From Rhodospirillaceae bacterium (GTDB lineage Bacteria > Pseudomonadota > Alphaproteobacteria > Micavibrionales > UBA2020), in the NCBI GenBank assembly GCA_003524565.1, contig DQGU01000030.1, positions 1-15,806 on the forward strand: a DNA stretch of 15,806 bases. Direction: 5' to 3'. Shown one piece after another: positions 1 through 6,486 of this stretch. Each line of letters begins with the position of its first letter. Positions within the stretch are counted from its first letter, which is position 1. Made by a program: the position numbers and the translations under genes. Under the pieces are notes generated by a model. It did no database searches, was not told where the DNA came from, and saw only the letters and a program-made list of their open reading frames with translations.

Positions 1-529
1 GCAGCATCAGCGTGCCCGCAATCAAGCGCGGCGCAATCAGGTATTTGAACGGGTTGGTCGAAAGCGTGGTGAGCGCGTCAATCTGTTCTGTCACGCGCAT
101 GGTGCCGATTTCTGCCGCAATCGATGCACCGATACGCCCTGCGACCATCAACCCCGCAAGCACGGGCGCCAGTTCGCGCGTGACGGACAGTACGACGACC
201 GTTGCCACCGCGCCTTCGGCAGAAAAGCGCGAAAAGCCCGTATAGCTTTGCAGCGCCAGCACCATACCCGTGAACAGCGCCGTCATGCCCACAACAGGCA
301 GGGAGTAATAACCGATATCCACCACCTGACGCCACAAAAGGCGCGGATAGAACGGCGGCGTGAAGCAGTGATAAATGCCCTGCGCCGCAAAAGTCGCCAG
401 CCGCCCGACCGCCGCCAGAAAACCCAGCAGCGTCGCGCCGATGCGCTGGCACATCCCTAGCAGCCAGCCGAAAGGTGAAAAGCCCGCGCTTGCCTGCTGT
501 TCCTGCTGCTGGTTATCTGCGGTGTTCAT
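1..529 (-). CDS. mlaE: MlaE-family ABC transporter permease, partial (3' end outside window)
   Basis: Inner-membrane permease of the Mla-type ABC system that moves phospholipids between the inner and outer membranes; in this family it works with an MlaF-type ATPase and an MCE protein (MlaD). Only the first 176 residues are in the window; the frame is open to the left edge. Seen: a polar Gln-rich N-terminus, an amphipathic segment at about 20-50, hydrophobic segments at about 76-94 and 108-130, and the family signature around residues 121-152 (APVLAGLMVAGRIGAS followed by AAEIGTMRVTEQIDAL), the loop that contacts the ATPase. The ATG overlaps the alr stop codon in an ATGA tetranucleotide (526-529), so it is translationally coupled to alr. 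The ATPase and MCE genes would be expected just beyond the left edge. The family is clear; the Mla pathway name rests on homology. Confidence 0.88.
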   Translation of the reverse strand, partial: MNTADNQQQEQQASAGFSPFGWLLGMCQRIGATLLGFLAAVGRLATFAAQGIYHCFTPPFYPRLLWRQVVDIGYYSLPVVGMTALFTGMVLALQSYTGFSRFSAEGAVATVVVLSVTRELAPVLAGLMVAGRIGASIAAEIGTMRVTEQIDALTTLSTNPFKYLIAPRLIAGTLML

Positions 530-1692
530 GCGCTGCCCCCGATATAATGCCGCGGCGTGCGTGGGCCGAGACCGGTGAAAATTTCATAGCCGATAGTACC
601 CGCCTGCGCTGCCACATCATCGACCGTTTGATGCGGGCCGATGATTTCAACCCAGTCGCCTGGCGCAGGTTGTTGCGGCAGATGCGCGGTATCGACAATG
701 ATGGAATCCATCGATACCCGCCCGATAACATCGCAGGCCACACCGCCGATATAGACTTTGCCGCGGCCGGTCAGGCTGCGCAAATATCCGTCGGCGTATC
801 CGATTGAAACGGTGACGCATTTTTGCCCCGTCGCCACCGCATAACCCGCACCGTAACCAACGCTGCCCGGCCTGTCAATGAGCCTGTTTTGCAGAATACG
901 CCCCTCGAACAGCACCGTGCCCTGCATGGGGTTTTGCGGCAGCCCTGTGGGGTTGATTCCATAGATGGCGCAGCCCGGCCGCGCGAGGTCGAAATGATAA
1001 TCCGCCCCCAAAAACACCCCGCCCGAATTGGCAAAACTAAGGCGCAGCGGACGGCCAAGCGCCGCCGTCAGTTGCCGGAACAGCGCCAGCTGCTCGGCAT
1101 TCTTGGGATGCGCAGGTTCATCCGCGCAGCAAAGATGGCTCATGGCATAACGCACGTCGAGCGCCGCGAAGGCATCGCTATCCGCCGCCAGCGCCGCAAC
1201 TTCGCTGCCATTCAGGCCAAGGCGGTTCATGCCCGTATCGATATGCAGCAGGCAAGGCAGACGCTTGCCCGCAGCCGCTGCGGCCGCGCGCCAATGCGCA
1301 ATGTCGGCCGGGCTGTTGAGCACGGGGACAAGGCCGCTTTGAATATATTCAGGCGCCGGCGCGCCGCGCGGCCCTTCGAGGACATAAATGCTCGGCGCAT
1401 CCGGAATAGACGGCGCGCCCGACAGCGGGCTATGCGGAAAAGACGTCGCCACAGCCTCCAGCGCCGCTTTGACTTTCAAACCCTCCGCATATTGCGCGAC
1501 GAAAAAGTGGCGGCAGCCCTGCGCGAACAGTGCGCGCGAAACGGACGCCGCGCCAAGGCCATAGGAATCCGCCTTGACCACCCCTGCGCAATCCGCGCCG
1601 TTTTGCAGTTTTTTACGCAGCAAAAGCCAGTTGTGCGCGATGGCATCAAGGTCCACCGTCATGCGGGATGAAGGGCCGGTGAAATCAGTCAT
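526..1692 (-). CDS. alr: Alanine racemase
   Basis: PLP-dependent cytoplasmic enzyme that interconverts L- and D-alanine and supplies D-Ala for peptidoglycan. At 388 aa it has the usual length. Seen: the PLP-binding lysine K40 in VVKADSYGLG, residues GMNRLGL (about 154-160) in the barrel, the catalytic tyrosine candidate Y280 in GSVGYGAGY, followed by SIGYADGY (296-303) and the C-terminal GRVSMDSIIVD stretch (about 324-334). All are hallmarks of the N-terminal TIM barrel plus C-terminal beta domain. The start ATG lies 7 bp after the dnaB stop, and the stop overlaps the following permease start. It is therefore the middle gene of a dnaB-alr-mlaE transcription unit. No missing key residue was noticed. 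The catabolic (dadX-type) or biosynthetic role cannot be told from sequence; the housekeeping context favours biosynthesis. Confidence 0.96.
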   Translation of the reverse strand: MTDFTGPSSRMTVDLDAIAHNWLLLRKKLQNGADCAGVVKADSYGLGAASVSRALFAQGCRHFFVAQYAEGLKVKAALEAVATSFPHSPLSGAPSIPDAPSIYVLEGPRGAPAPEYIQSGLVPVLNSPADIAHWRAAAAAAGKRLPCLLHIDTGMNRLGLNGSEVAALAADSDAFAALDVRYAMSHLCCADEPAHPKNAEQLALFRQLTAALGRPLRLSFANSGGVFLGADYHFDLARPGCAIYGINPTGLPQNPMQGTVLFEGRILQNRLIDRPGSVGYGAGYAVATGQKCVTVSIGYADGYLRSLTGRGKVYIGGVACDVIGRVSMDSIIVDTAHLPQQPAPGDWVEIIGPHQTVDDVAAQAGTIGYEIFTGLGPRTPRHYIGGSA

Positions 1693-1699
1693 GGCCTTA

Positions 1700-3208
1700 T
1701 TACTCGTATTCTTCGACGCGGTATTGTTCGAGGTTGCCGAAGCGCGTGAATTCGCCTTCGAAATGCAGCTTCACCGTGCCGATAGGGCCGTGACGCTGCT
1801 TGGCGATAATACATTCGGCGACGTTATGGGTTTCTTCCATCCGGCGCAGCCAGTCGTCGTGGCGGGCGGCGAATTTGTCGGGCGCTTCTTCGGGGCGCGG
1901 CGCGGGCTGTTCGCGCTCCAGATAATATTCTTCGCGGTAAACGAACATGACGATATCCGCGTCCTGCTCGATAGAACCGGATTCACGCAAGTCCGCCAGC
2001 TGCGGGCGCTTGTTGTCGCGCGCTTCGACCGCGCGGCTGAGCTGCGAGAGCGCAAGCACGGGCACTTCCAGCTCTTTCGCCAGCGCCTTGAGCGAGCGGG
2101 TGATTTCGGAGACTTCCTGCACGCGGCTGCCCTGCGAGCCTGCGCTGCCGGAGCCTTGAATAAGCTGCAAATAGTCGATGATGATAAGGCCAAGGTTGTG
2201 CTGGCGTTTCAAACGGCGGCAGCGCGTGCGTATCGCGCTCATGGTCAGCGCGGGCGTATCGTCGATGAACAGCGGCGCGCGCGACATCTGCTGGCTCGCT
2301 TCGACAAATTTTTGGAAATCGGTATCGGCGATTTCACCGCGCCGTATTTTGTCGGACGGCACGCCGGAGAGGTCGGCAAGAATACGTCCCGCCAGCTGCT
2401 CCGCCGACATCTCGAGGGAAAACATACCGACGACTGCCCCTTCTTTGCCGTTTGATTGCAAATAGGCGCGGGCCGCATTGATGCCCATATTGGTCGCCAG
2501 CGCCGATTTACCCATCGACGGACGGCCGGCAAGAATAAGCAAATCGGAATTTTGCAAACCGCCGAGTTTTTTATCGATATCAAGAAGGCCGGTGGTGATA
2601 CCCGTGACCATGCCTTCGCGCTGATAGGCGACTTCGGCCTGACGGATAGCCTGCGCGAGGGATTCACTGAACGGAATAAACCCGCCCTTGTAGTCACCGG
2701 CAGTCGCGAGGTCGAACAGGCGTTTTTCCGTTTGTTCAATCTGGTCGGTCGCCGTGACATCGACATTGTGGGCATAAGCGTCGTTGACCACGTCTTCGCC
2801 AAGCGCGACCAGCGCGCGGCGCAGATGCAGTTCGTAAATCGTGCGGCCGTAATCTTCGACGTTGACCACGCTGATGATATGCGCGGCGAGGTCAGCCAGA
2901 TATTGCCCGCCGCCAACGGGCGCGAGGTCCTGGTCTTTTTCGAAATAGCTTTTGAGCGTGATGGGGCTCGCGTCCTGTCCGCGCTCCACGAATTTCACGA
3001 TGGCTTCGAATATGCGGCCGTGCACGGGGTTGTAGAAATGCTCGGGCCGCAGAAACTCGTTCACTTTTTCAAGCGCGCGGTTATTGACCAGCAGCGCGCC
3101 GAGGAGCGCCTGCTCCACCTCGTCATTGTGGGGCATGACGCGGTATTCGGCATCGCCGCTAAGGCTGCCGACGGCGGAAACGGAACGTTGGAGGGCATCT
3201 GCTGTCAT
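1700..3208 (-). CDS. dnaB: Replicative DNA helicase DnaB
   Basis: Hexameric 5'-3' helicase that unwinds DNA ahead of the replisome, loaded at oriC by DnaA/DnaC-type factors, and binds primase. Its 502 aa are full length. Seen: the N-terminal all-alpha domain (about 27-130) beginning at PHNDEVEQALLGALL, a linker, then the RecA-like ATPase with Walker A GRPSMGKSA (228-236, K234), FSLEMSAEQLAGR (263-275), Walker B LIIIDYLQLI (341-350, D345) and the SQLSRAVEARDNKRP...DLRESGSIEQDAD block (388-418). There is no intein. A charged insertion (about 430-460) precedes the C-terminal strands, as is common in alphaproteobacterial DnaB. The start ATG (3206-3208) was chosen because the homology begins soon after it and no better start lies upstream. 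It is the first gene of the dnaB-alr-mlaE unit and lies downstream of the rplI terminator. Confidence 0.97.
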   Translation of the reverse strand: MTADALQRSVSAVGSLSGDAEYRVMPHNDEVEQALLGALLVNNRALEKVNEFLRPEHFYNPVHGRIFEAIVKFVERGQDASPITLKSYFEKDQDLAPVGGGQYLADLAAHIISVVNVEDYGRTIYELHLRRALVALGEDVVNDAYAHNVDVTATDQIEQTEKRLFDLATAGDYKGGFIPFSESLAQAIRQAEVAYQREGMVTGITTGLLDIDKKLGGLQNSDLLILAGRPSMGKSALATNMGINAARAYLQSNGKEGAVVGMFSLEMSAEQLAGRILADLSGVPSDKIRRGEIADTDFQKFVEASQQMSRAPLFIDDTPALTMSAIRTRCRRLKRQHNLGLIIIDYLQLIQGSGSAGSQGSRVQEVSEITRSLKALAKELEVPVLALSQLSRAVEARDNKRPQLADLRESGSIEQDADIVMFVYREEYYLEREQPAPRPEEAPDKFAARHDDWLRRMEETHNVAECIIAKQRHGPIGTVKLHFEGEFTRFGNLEQYRVEEYE

Positions 3209-3225
3209 GTCACCAAATTAGCAGA

Positions 3226-3277
3226 AGAATCGCGTGATATGAACGATTCTATAAGCTTTTTTCAGGCCGTGGCCTGA
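3226..3277 (-). promoter_or_regulatory. Two inverted repeats in the dnaB upstream region
   Basis: The 86 bp between the rplI terminator and dnaB contain two perfect inverted repeats. AGAATCG (3226-3232) pairs with CGATTCT (3244-3250) across 11 nt. TCAGGCC (3262-3268) pairs with GGCCTGA (3271-3277) across 2 nt. On the minus strand a TATAGA hexamer (3253-3248) lies at the edge of the first repeat and could be a -10 box; the hexamer 17 nt upstream of it (CAGGCC, inside the second repeat) is a poor -35. This is a plausible dnaB promoter with operator-like symmetry, but the function is inferred. Confidence 0.3.
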
Positions 3278-3294
3278 CTGCCGCACAGGCGCAT

Positions 3295-3334
3295 AAAAAA
3301 AACAGCCCGGCGTTGCGCGCGGGCTGTTTTTTTG
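3295..3334 (-). terminator. Intrinsic terminator of rpsF-rpsR-rplI (bidirectional)
   Basis: AACAGCCCG (3301-3309) pairs perfectly with CGGGCTGTT (3320-3328) around a 10-nt loop. A-runs on the left and T-runs on the right extend the stem and give a U-tract on both strands. It sits 19 bp after the rplI stop codon on the minus strand, as expected for the operon terminator. Confidence 0.9.
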
Positions 3335-3352
3335 TAAAAACGTGAAGTCGCC

Positions 3353-3967
3353 TTAAGCGGCAGCTTCTTCGGTTTTTTCGCCTTCGGCTGCTTTTGCAGC
3401 TTCCGCAGCGGCCTGCGCCTCGAGGGCGGCGGCAGCTTCGGCAGCGCGCTCTTCGGCACGCAGCGTGCGGTCATCTTTAACGATGAGGGCTTCGCCGCGC
3501 TCTTCCTGAATTTTCGCTTCTTCAGCGGAACGGGCGATGTTGATGGTGACTTCAACCATGACTTCCGGATGCAGGAAGACTTTTACAGGGTAGAGGCCGA
3601 GCAATTTGTATGCACGATCCATCGTGACCTGTTCACGGTCGATTTTGAAACCCTTGTCGGTAACCGCATCCGCGATGTCGCGGGCGGTGACCGAACCGTA
3701 AAGCTGGCCGGCTTCGGACGCCTGACGGATAAGGGAGACTTTGAGGCCTTCCATTTTCACGGAGACTTTTTCAGCTTCTTCGCGGCGTTTCAGGTTCTGG
3801 GCTTCCAGTTCCTTTTTCTTGCCGTCGAAGTAGGAGATGTTGTCCTTCGTCGCGCGCAGGGCTTTCTGGCGCGGCAGCAGGAAGTTGCGGGCATAACCCG
3901 GGCGCACGGTGACAACGTCACCCATCTGGCCGAGGTTTTCCACGCGTTCGAGGAGAATGACTTGCAT
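3353..3967 (-). CDS. rplI: 50S ribosomal protein bL9 with long charged tail
   Basis: Large-subunit protein that binds 23S rRNA near the L1 stalk and affects reading-frame fidelity. Seen: the N-terminal domain with its signature GDVVTVRPGYARNFLLP (16-32), the long Lys/Glu-rich connecting helix (about 40-75), and the C-terminal domain ending near residue 147 (VEVTINIARS). The protein is 204 aa, about 50 longer than the roughly 150 aa typical of bL9. Residues 151-204 are a low-complexity Ala/Glu/Lys tail that looks disordered or helical. C-terminal tails on bL9 occur in alphaproteobacteria. It is the last gene of the rpsF-rpsR-rplI unit, 21 bp after rpsR, with AAGGA as the ribosome binding site, and is followed by a strong terminator. 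Confidence 0.97.
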   Translation of the reverse strand: MQVILLERVENLGQMGDVVTVRPGYARNFLLPRQKALRATKDNISYFDGKKKELEAQNLKRREEAEKVSVKMEGLKVSLIRQASEAGQLYGSVTARDIADAVTDKGFKIDREQVTMDRAYKLLGLYPVKVFLHPEVMVEVTINIARSAEEAKIQEERGEALIVKDDRTLRAEERAAEAAAALEAQAAAEAAKAAEGEKTEEAAA

Positions 3968-3988
3968 GTCTGTATCCTTCCTTAGCTC

Positions 3989-4258
3989 TTAGTTCGCAAC
4001 GTAGGGCATAAGCGCGAGGAAACGGGCGCGTTTGATTTCGCGGGCCAGTTTGCGTTGCGCTTTTTGCGATACGGCAGTGATGCGGGAGGGGACAATCTTG
4101 CCGCGCTCGGAAACATAACGGCCGAGCAGCTTGATGTCTTTGTAGTCGATTTCCGGCGCGTTCTTGCCTTTGAAGGGGCAGGTTTTACGGCGGCGGAAAA
4201 ACGCGCGGCGGGGACCGCCGGCAGATTTACGTTCTGCGGGTTTGCGTTCTGCGGACAT
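3989..4258 (-). CDS. rpsR: 30S ribosomal protein bS18
   Basis: Small-subunit protein that pairs with bS6 on the 16S rRNA platform. Its 89 aa are typical of alphaproteobacteria. Seen: a basic N-terminal stretch (RRAFFRRRKTCPF, about 17-29), then the conserved core IDYKDIKLLGRYVSERGKI (about 37-55), PSRITAVSQKAQRKLAREIKRAR and the end LALMPYV. The start ATG overlaps the last base of the rpsF stop codon (TAATG at 4256-4260), so translation is coupled to rpsF. This matches the need for equal amounts of S6 and S18, which act as a heterodimer. Confidence 0.97.
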   Translation of the reverse strand: MSAERKPAERKSAGGPRRAFFRRRKTCPFKGKNAPEIDYKDIKLLGRYVSERGKIVPSRITAVSQKAQRKLAREIKRARFLALMPYVAN

Positions 4259-4683
4259 TATTCTTCTCCCTCTTTCGAGAATTTGCGTTCAGAGCGCTCA
4301 AAACGCTCGCCACGGCCTTCGCGGTCACCGCGTTCGCCACGGGGACGGTCTTCGCCTTCTTCAGACTGGCGCAGGATGGCCGAGGGGCCTTCCGGCAGTT
4401 TTTCAATCTTGACGGTCATGAAGCGAAGAACGTCTTCGTTGATTTTCATGTTGCGTTCCATTTCGGCAATCGCCTTGAAGGGCGCGTCGAAGTGGAAAAG
4501 GGTGTAGTGACCCTTGCGGTTTTTGTTGATGCGGTACGCGAGCGTGCGCAGGCCCCAGCTTTCGGTGCGCTTGGTCTGGCCGCCGTTGTCGTTGACGATT
4601 TTGCTAAAGCTGGCAGCCATGTCTTCTACCTGTTTGGCAGAAACATCCTGCCGTGCGATAAACACGGTTTCATAAAGAGGCAT
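4258..4683 (-). CDS. rpsF: 30S ribosomal protein bS6
   Basis: Small-subunit protein that forms a heterodimer with bS18; in many bacteria the dimer also binds the rpsF leader mRNA and represses the operon. Seen: MPLYETVFIARQD at the start, the WGLRTLAYRINKNRKGHYTLFHFDAP block (about 43-68), and the closing strand DVLRFMTVKIEKL (about 84-96). The fold ends near residue 100. Residues about 105-141 form a Glu/Arg/Gly-rich tail with repeated RGER/RGDR-like units, ending Lys/Glu-rich. The 141-aa length reflects this tail. It is the first gene of the unit. The upstream leader carries a large hairpin described separately. Confidence 0.97.
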   Translation of the reverse strand: MPLYETVFIARQDVSAKQVEDMAASFSKIVNDNGGQTKRTESWGLRTLAYRINKNRKGHYTLFHFDAPFKAIAEMERNMKINEDVLRFMTVKIEKLPEGPSAILRQSEEGEDRPRGERGDREGRGERFERSERKFSKEGEE

Positions 4684-4742
4684 GTTACATCCCTTGGTTT
4701 AAAGGCAGGTTGCCGCTGTTTTCGCGCACCTTGCGCAAACCA

Positions 4743-4796
4743 GCCGCACAACCCATGTAGCCAGACGGCAAAGCCGGCTGGCGGGTTACAGGCGGC
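4743..4796 (-). promoter_or_regulatory. Structured rpsF leader, candidate S6:S18 autoregulatory hairpin
   Basis: The rpsF leader, read on the minus strand, folds into three stacked helices. The outer stem is GCCGC (4796-4792) with GCGGC (4747-4743). The middle stem is AACCC (4787-4783) with GGGTT (4754-4750). The inner stem is GCCAG-C-CGGC with GCCG-T-CTGGC (4782-4760), closed by a TTT loop. A 5-nt one-sided bulge (TACAT, 4759-4755) sits between the middle and inner stems, and CCG is present at the inner-stem mismatch. It ends about 60 nt before the rpsF ATG. Known biology: the S6:S18 dimer binds a CCG-containing bulged hairpin in rpsF leaders across many phyla. The fold is seen; identity with that motif is inferred. 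A weak promoter (TTTTGT, 16 nt, TAAATA at 4842-4837) could lie upstream. Confidence 0.45.
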
Positions 4797-4889
4797 GAAT
4801 ATCGGGGATTCGGCCCACAAAGGCAAGGGTTTTCGATATTTAGGCACGGAAATCCCACACAAAACCGCCCACTATCCCGCATTTGACGC

Positions 4890-4920
4890 TTGATTATTCT
4901 GAAAATAGAGGTATTATAAT
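4890..4920 (+). promoter_or_regulatory. Sigma70-like promoter for the repeat-protein gene at 4957
   Basis: TTGATT (4890-4895) followed after 16 nt by TATTAT (4912-4917); an overlapping perfect TATAAT lies at 4915-4920. The stretch is clearly AT-richer than its surroundings. It is followed by a good ribosome binding site AGGAG (4947-4951), 5 nt before the ATG at 4957. Confidence 0.5.
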
Positions 4921-4956
4921 ACCATTATTCGATTTCAGGAGCCCGCAGGAGCCTAT

Positions 4957-5424
4957 ATGTCGTTTTCCGACCTGTTCAGCCGCAAACCCGCCGGCCGCCA
5001 CGCCCCCAGCGAAGGGGGCGAGGAATGGTATGACGACAACGAACAGCTGCACCGCGAGGGCGACCTGCCCGCCGCCACCGACCCCGAAGGCGGCAAGGCC
5101 TATTTTATTCACGGTGTCCTGCACCGCGGCGGCGACCTGCCCGCTATCGAAGCCGCAAACGGCGACCGCGCCTGGTACGAAAACGGCCAGCTGAGCCGCG
5201 CCTTCGGCCCCGCCGTGACCTATGCCGATAAAACCAAAAAACCGGAATACTGGCTGGACGGCAAACCGATGCCGGATGAAAGGCGCGCCGCCATTGACCC
5301 GGTTTTCGCGCAAACCCTGCGCGCCGCGCGTAACGACACTATCGATGCCGAAATCAAAAACGGCAGCGTCCGCGATGTGCCCCTTTTGAAGCCCGCCACC
5401 ATCCAGCGCCGCAATCATTCATAA
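4957..5424 (+). CDS. Uncharacterised MORN-like repeat protein (WYxNGxLHR-GDLPA repeats)
   Basis: 155 aa, no signal peptide or membrane segment, so probably cytoplasmic. Seen: after a 20-residue N-terminal stretch come repeats of 24-25 residues starting at W24, Y49 and W73, with a fourth truncated unit at Y98. The repeat consensus is aromatic-aromatic-x-(N/D/H)-x-x-L-(H/S)-R-x-G-D-L-P-A, degrading to FGPA in unit 3. The C-terminal 50 residues are non-repetitive and charged. Similar 'WY-NG-LHR-GPA' repeats, distantly related to MORN, are known from bacterial, phage and giant-virus proteins, and no biochemical role is known to me. A good promoter and Shine-Dalgarno sequence precede it. It converges on the possible toxin-antitoxin operon with 25 bp between the stops. 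Reality of the gene is well supported; function is unknown. Confidence 0.8.
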   Translation: MSFSDLFSRKPAGRHAPSEGGEEWYDDNEQLHREGDLPAATDPEGGKAYFIHGVLHRGGDLPAIEAANGDRAWYENGQLSRAFGPAVTYADKTKKPEYWLDGKPMPDERRAAIDPVFAQTLRAARNDTIDAEIKNGSVRDVPLLKPATIQRRNHS

Positions 5425-5449
5425 AATATAACGTAAAGCAGGCGACTGG

Positions 5450-5920
5450 CTAGTCGGGCTTGCCAGATGAAAGCTGCGTTTGTGCGGCGGGCTTTTCTTC
5501 GGCCATTTGCAGCTGCCCGCGCCACGCCGGAAACAGCGCATAAAGCCCGCCCAGAAAGGCTTGCGGGCGTTTCTGGCTTTGTGCGTCGCGGCTGTCTTCC
5601 AGCAACTTTTGGAACGTCGTGCCGGTGGCATCAGGGCGGTAGCAAGTGCCCGGCCTTTTCGCATCCGGCGTCAGCACGACCAGAGTATTGCTGTAGTGGT
5701 CATAACAGGCCACGCGGTTATCAGACAGTTTCGCCGCAACGCTGAGCGGGTTCAGCAGCACATGGCGCACATGCCGCGCCAGCTGCGCAGGCGTTTCAAT
5801 TTGAAGCGGCGGCCCCAGCAGCGGATTGTCAAATTCAGCCAGCCGCACGGCATGCTTAATGAAACTTTTCTCGGCTACTTCCTGCACAAGGTCGCTGAAA
5901 TGCTCCGGCATGCCCCTCAT
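5450..5920 (-). CDS. Candidate BECR-like RNase toxin (uncharacterised)
   Basis: 156 aa, no signal or membrane segment. I do not recognise it as a named family. Seen: an N-terminal helical part (1-35), a His/Arg segment with H50, R52, H53 and NP at 57-58, then a predicted beta stretch with NRVACYDHYSNTLVVLTPD (68-86), the turn GTCYRPD (91-97) and F103-LL (106-107), and a Gln/Lys-rich tail. The order His-rich helix, then R-x-x-x-YD-x-x-x-NTLVV, then GT-x-(F/Y)-x-P resembles the C-terminal RNase domains of the Barnase-EndoU-ColicinE5-RelE (BECR) group in polymorphic and prophage toxins. It starts in an ATGA overlap with the upstream acidic gene, as toxin genes often do. M4 is an alternative start. 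The toxin reading is inference; it could be an unrelated accessory enzyme. Confidence 0.6.
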   Translation of the reverse strand: MRGMPEHFSDLVQEVAEKSFIKHAVRLAEFDNPLLGPPLQIETPAQLARHVRHVLLNPLSVAAKLSDNRVACYDHYSNTLVVLTPDAKRPGTCYRPDATGTTFQKLLEDSRDAQSQKRPQAFLGGLYALFPAWRGQLQMAEEKPAAQTQLSSGKPD

Positions 5921-6318
5921 GCGTCACCGCCTGCCGCGCGCTCCGGTATCTGGCGCGATATGGCGAAAAAGCAATCACCCAGATAGCCGACCGTATCGCG
6001 CGTCAAGGCGGCGGCAGGGTCGAAAACCAAAATCGGGTATTCCTGCCCGACCGAGCCGAGCATTCTAAAAATATTGTAAAAATGCGGCAAAGACAGGGCA
6101 AAGGGCGCCTGCGGGTTTGCACGCGCGGCCAGCGCATCGTCTAGTGCAGCCTGTGTGATGGAAACATCCAGCTCCGGCACATTCAGAATAACTTCGTCCA
6201 GCTCGCCGTATTGCGCGGCCACCGTGGCCACCACAGCTTGCAGCTGCGCGGTTTCTTCGGCGGCAGAAGGCTGCAAAATCACCAAATTTTTATCTGAATC
6301 AAATAGTTGTAACTGCAT
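5917..6318 (-). CDS. Acidic protein upstream of toxin-like gene, candidate antitoxin or immunity protein
   Basis: 133 aa, unrecognised. Strongly acidic by hand count (about 17 Asp/Glu against 6 Lys/Arg). No helix-turn-helix or ribbon-helix-helix is evident, nor any signal peptide. Seen: an N-terminal strand (MQLQLFDSDKNLVILQP), an Ala-rich helix (about 19-35), a strand ending ILNVPELDV, a second Ala/Asp-rich helix, a hydrophobic aromatic region (PHFYNIFRML), then YPILVFDP and a C-terminal helix. It is the first gene of a two-gene unit; its TGA overlaps the start of the 156-aa toxin-like gene. Antitoxin-first order, tight coupling and the charge suit a neutralising partner, but the lack of a DNA-binding domain argues for an immunity type or an unrelated partner. 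The upstream 168 bp are shared divergently with fabD. Confidence 0.6.
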   Translation of the reverse strand: MQLQLFDSDKNLVILQPSAAEETAQLQAVVATVAAQYGELDEVILNVPELDVSITQAALDDALAARANPQAPFALSLPHFYNIFRMLGSVGQEYPILVFDPAAALTRDTVGYLGDCFFAISRQIPERAAGGDA

Positions 6319-6407
6319 CGCCTATGCCTTTACTGTCATAATTTTATCAGATTAACATATCCGGCCTTCACGCGCAAAGTTCCGCGTCCTGCCCTGCACC
6401 CGCTGCG

Positions 6408-6427
6408 CCTTGCCCATCGCGGCAAGG
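6408..6427 (+). promoter_or_regulatory. Hairpin in the fabD upstream region
   Basis: CCTTGCC (6408-6414) pairs perfectly with GGCAAGG (6421-6427) over a 6-nt loop, 60 bp before fabD. No U-tract follows, so it is not a terminator in the fabD direction. It could be a leader hairpin or an operator; no function can be assigned. Confidence 0.25.
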
Positions 6428-6486
6428 TCGTTTATGTAAGGACGCAGGATTCACCGCCGCTACATATATATAAAGGATGGCACGTC

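Noticed and set aside
823..1671. 282-codon frame on the plus strand opposite alr
   Set aside because: Extremely Arg-rich shadow of alr; no family pattern.
1574..3277. Long plus-strand frames opposite dnaB (293 and 273 codons)
   Set aside because: Shadows of dnaB; the dnaB frame has all helicase motifs and these have none.
5443..5456. Small hairpin CGACT-GGCT-AGTCG between the convergent genes as a terminator
   Set aside because: Only 5 bp, no U-tract on either strand, and it overlaps a stop codon.
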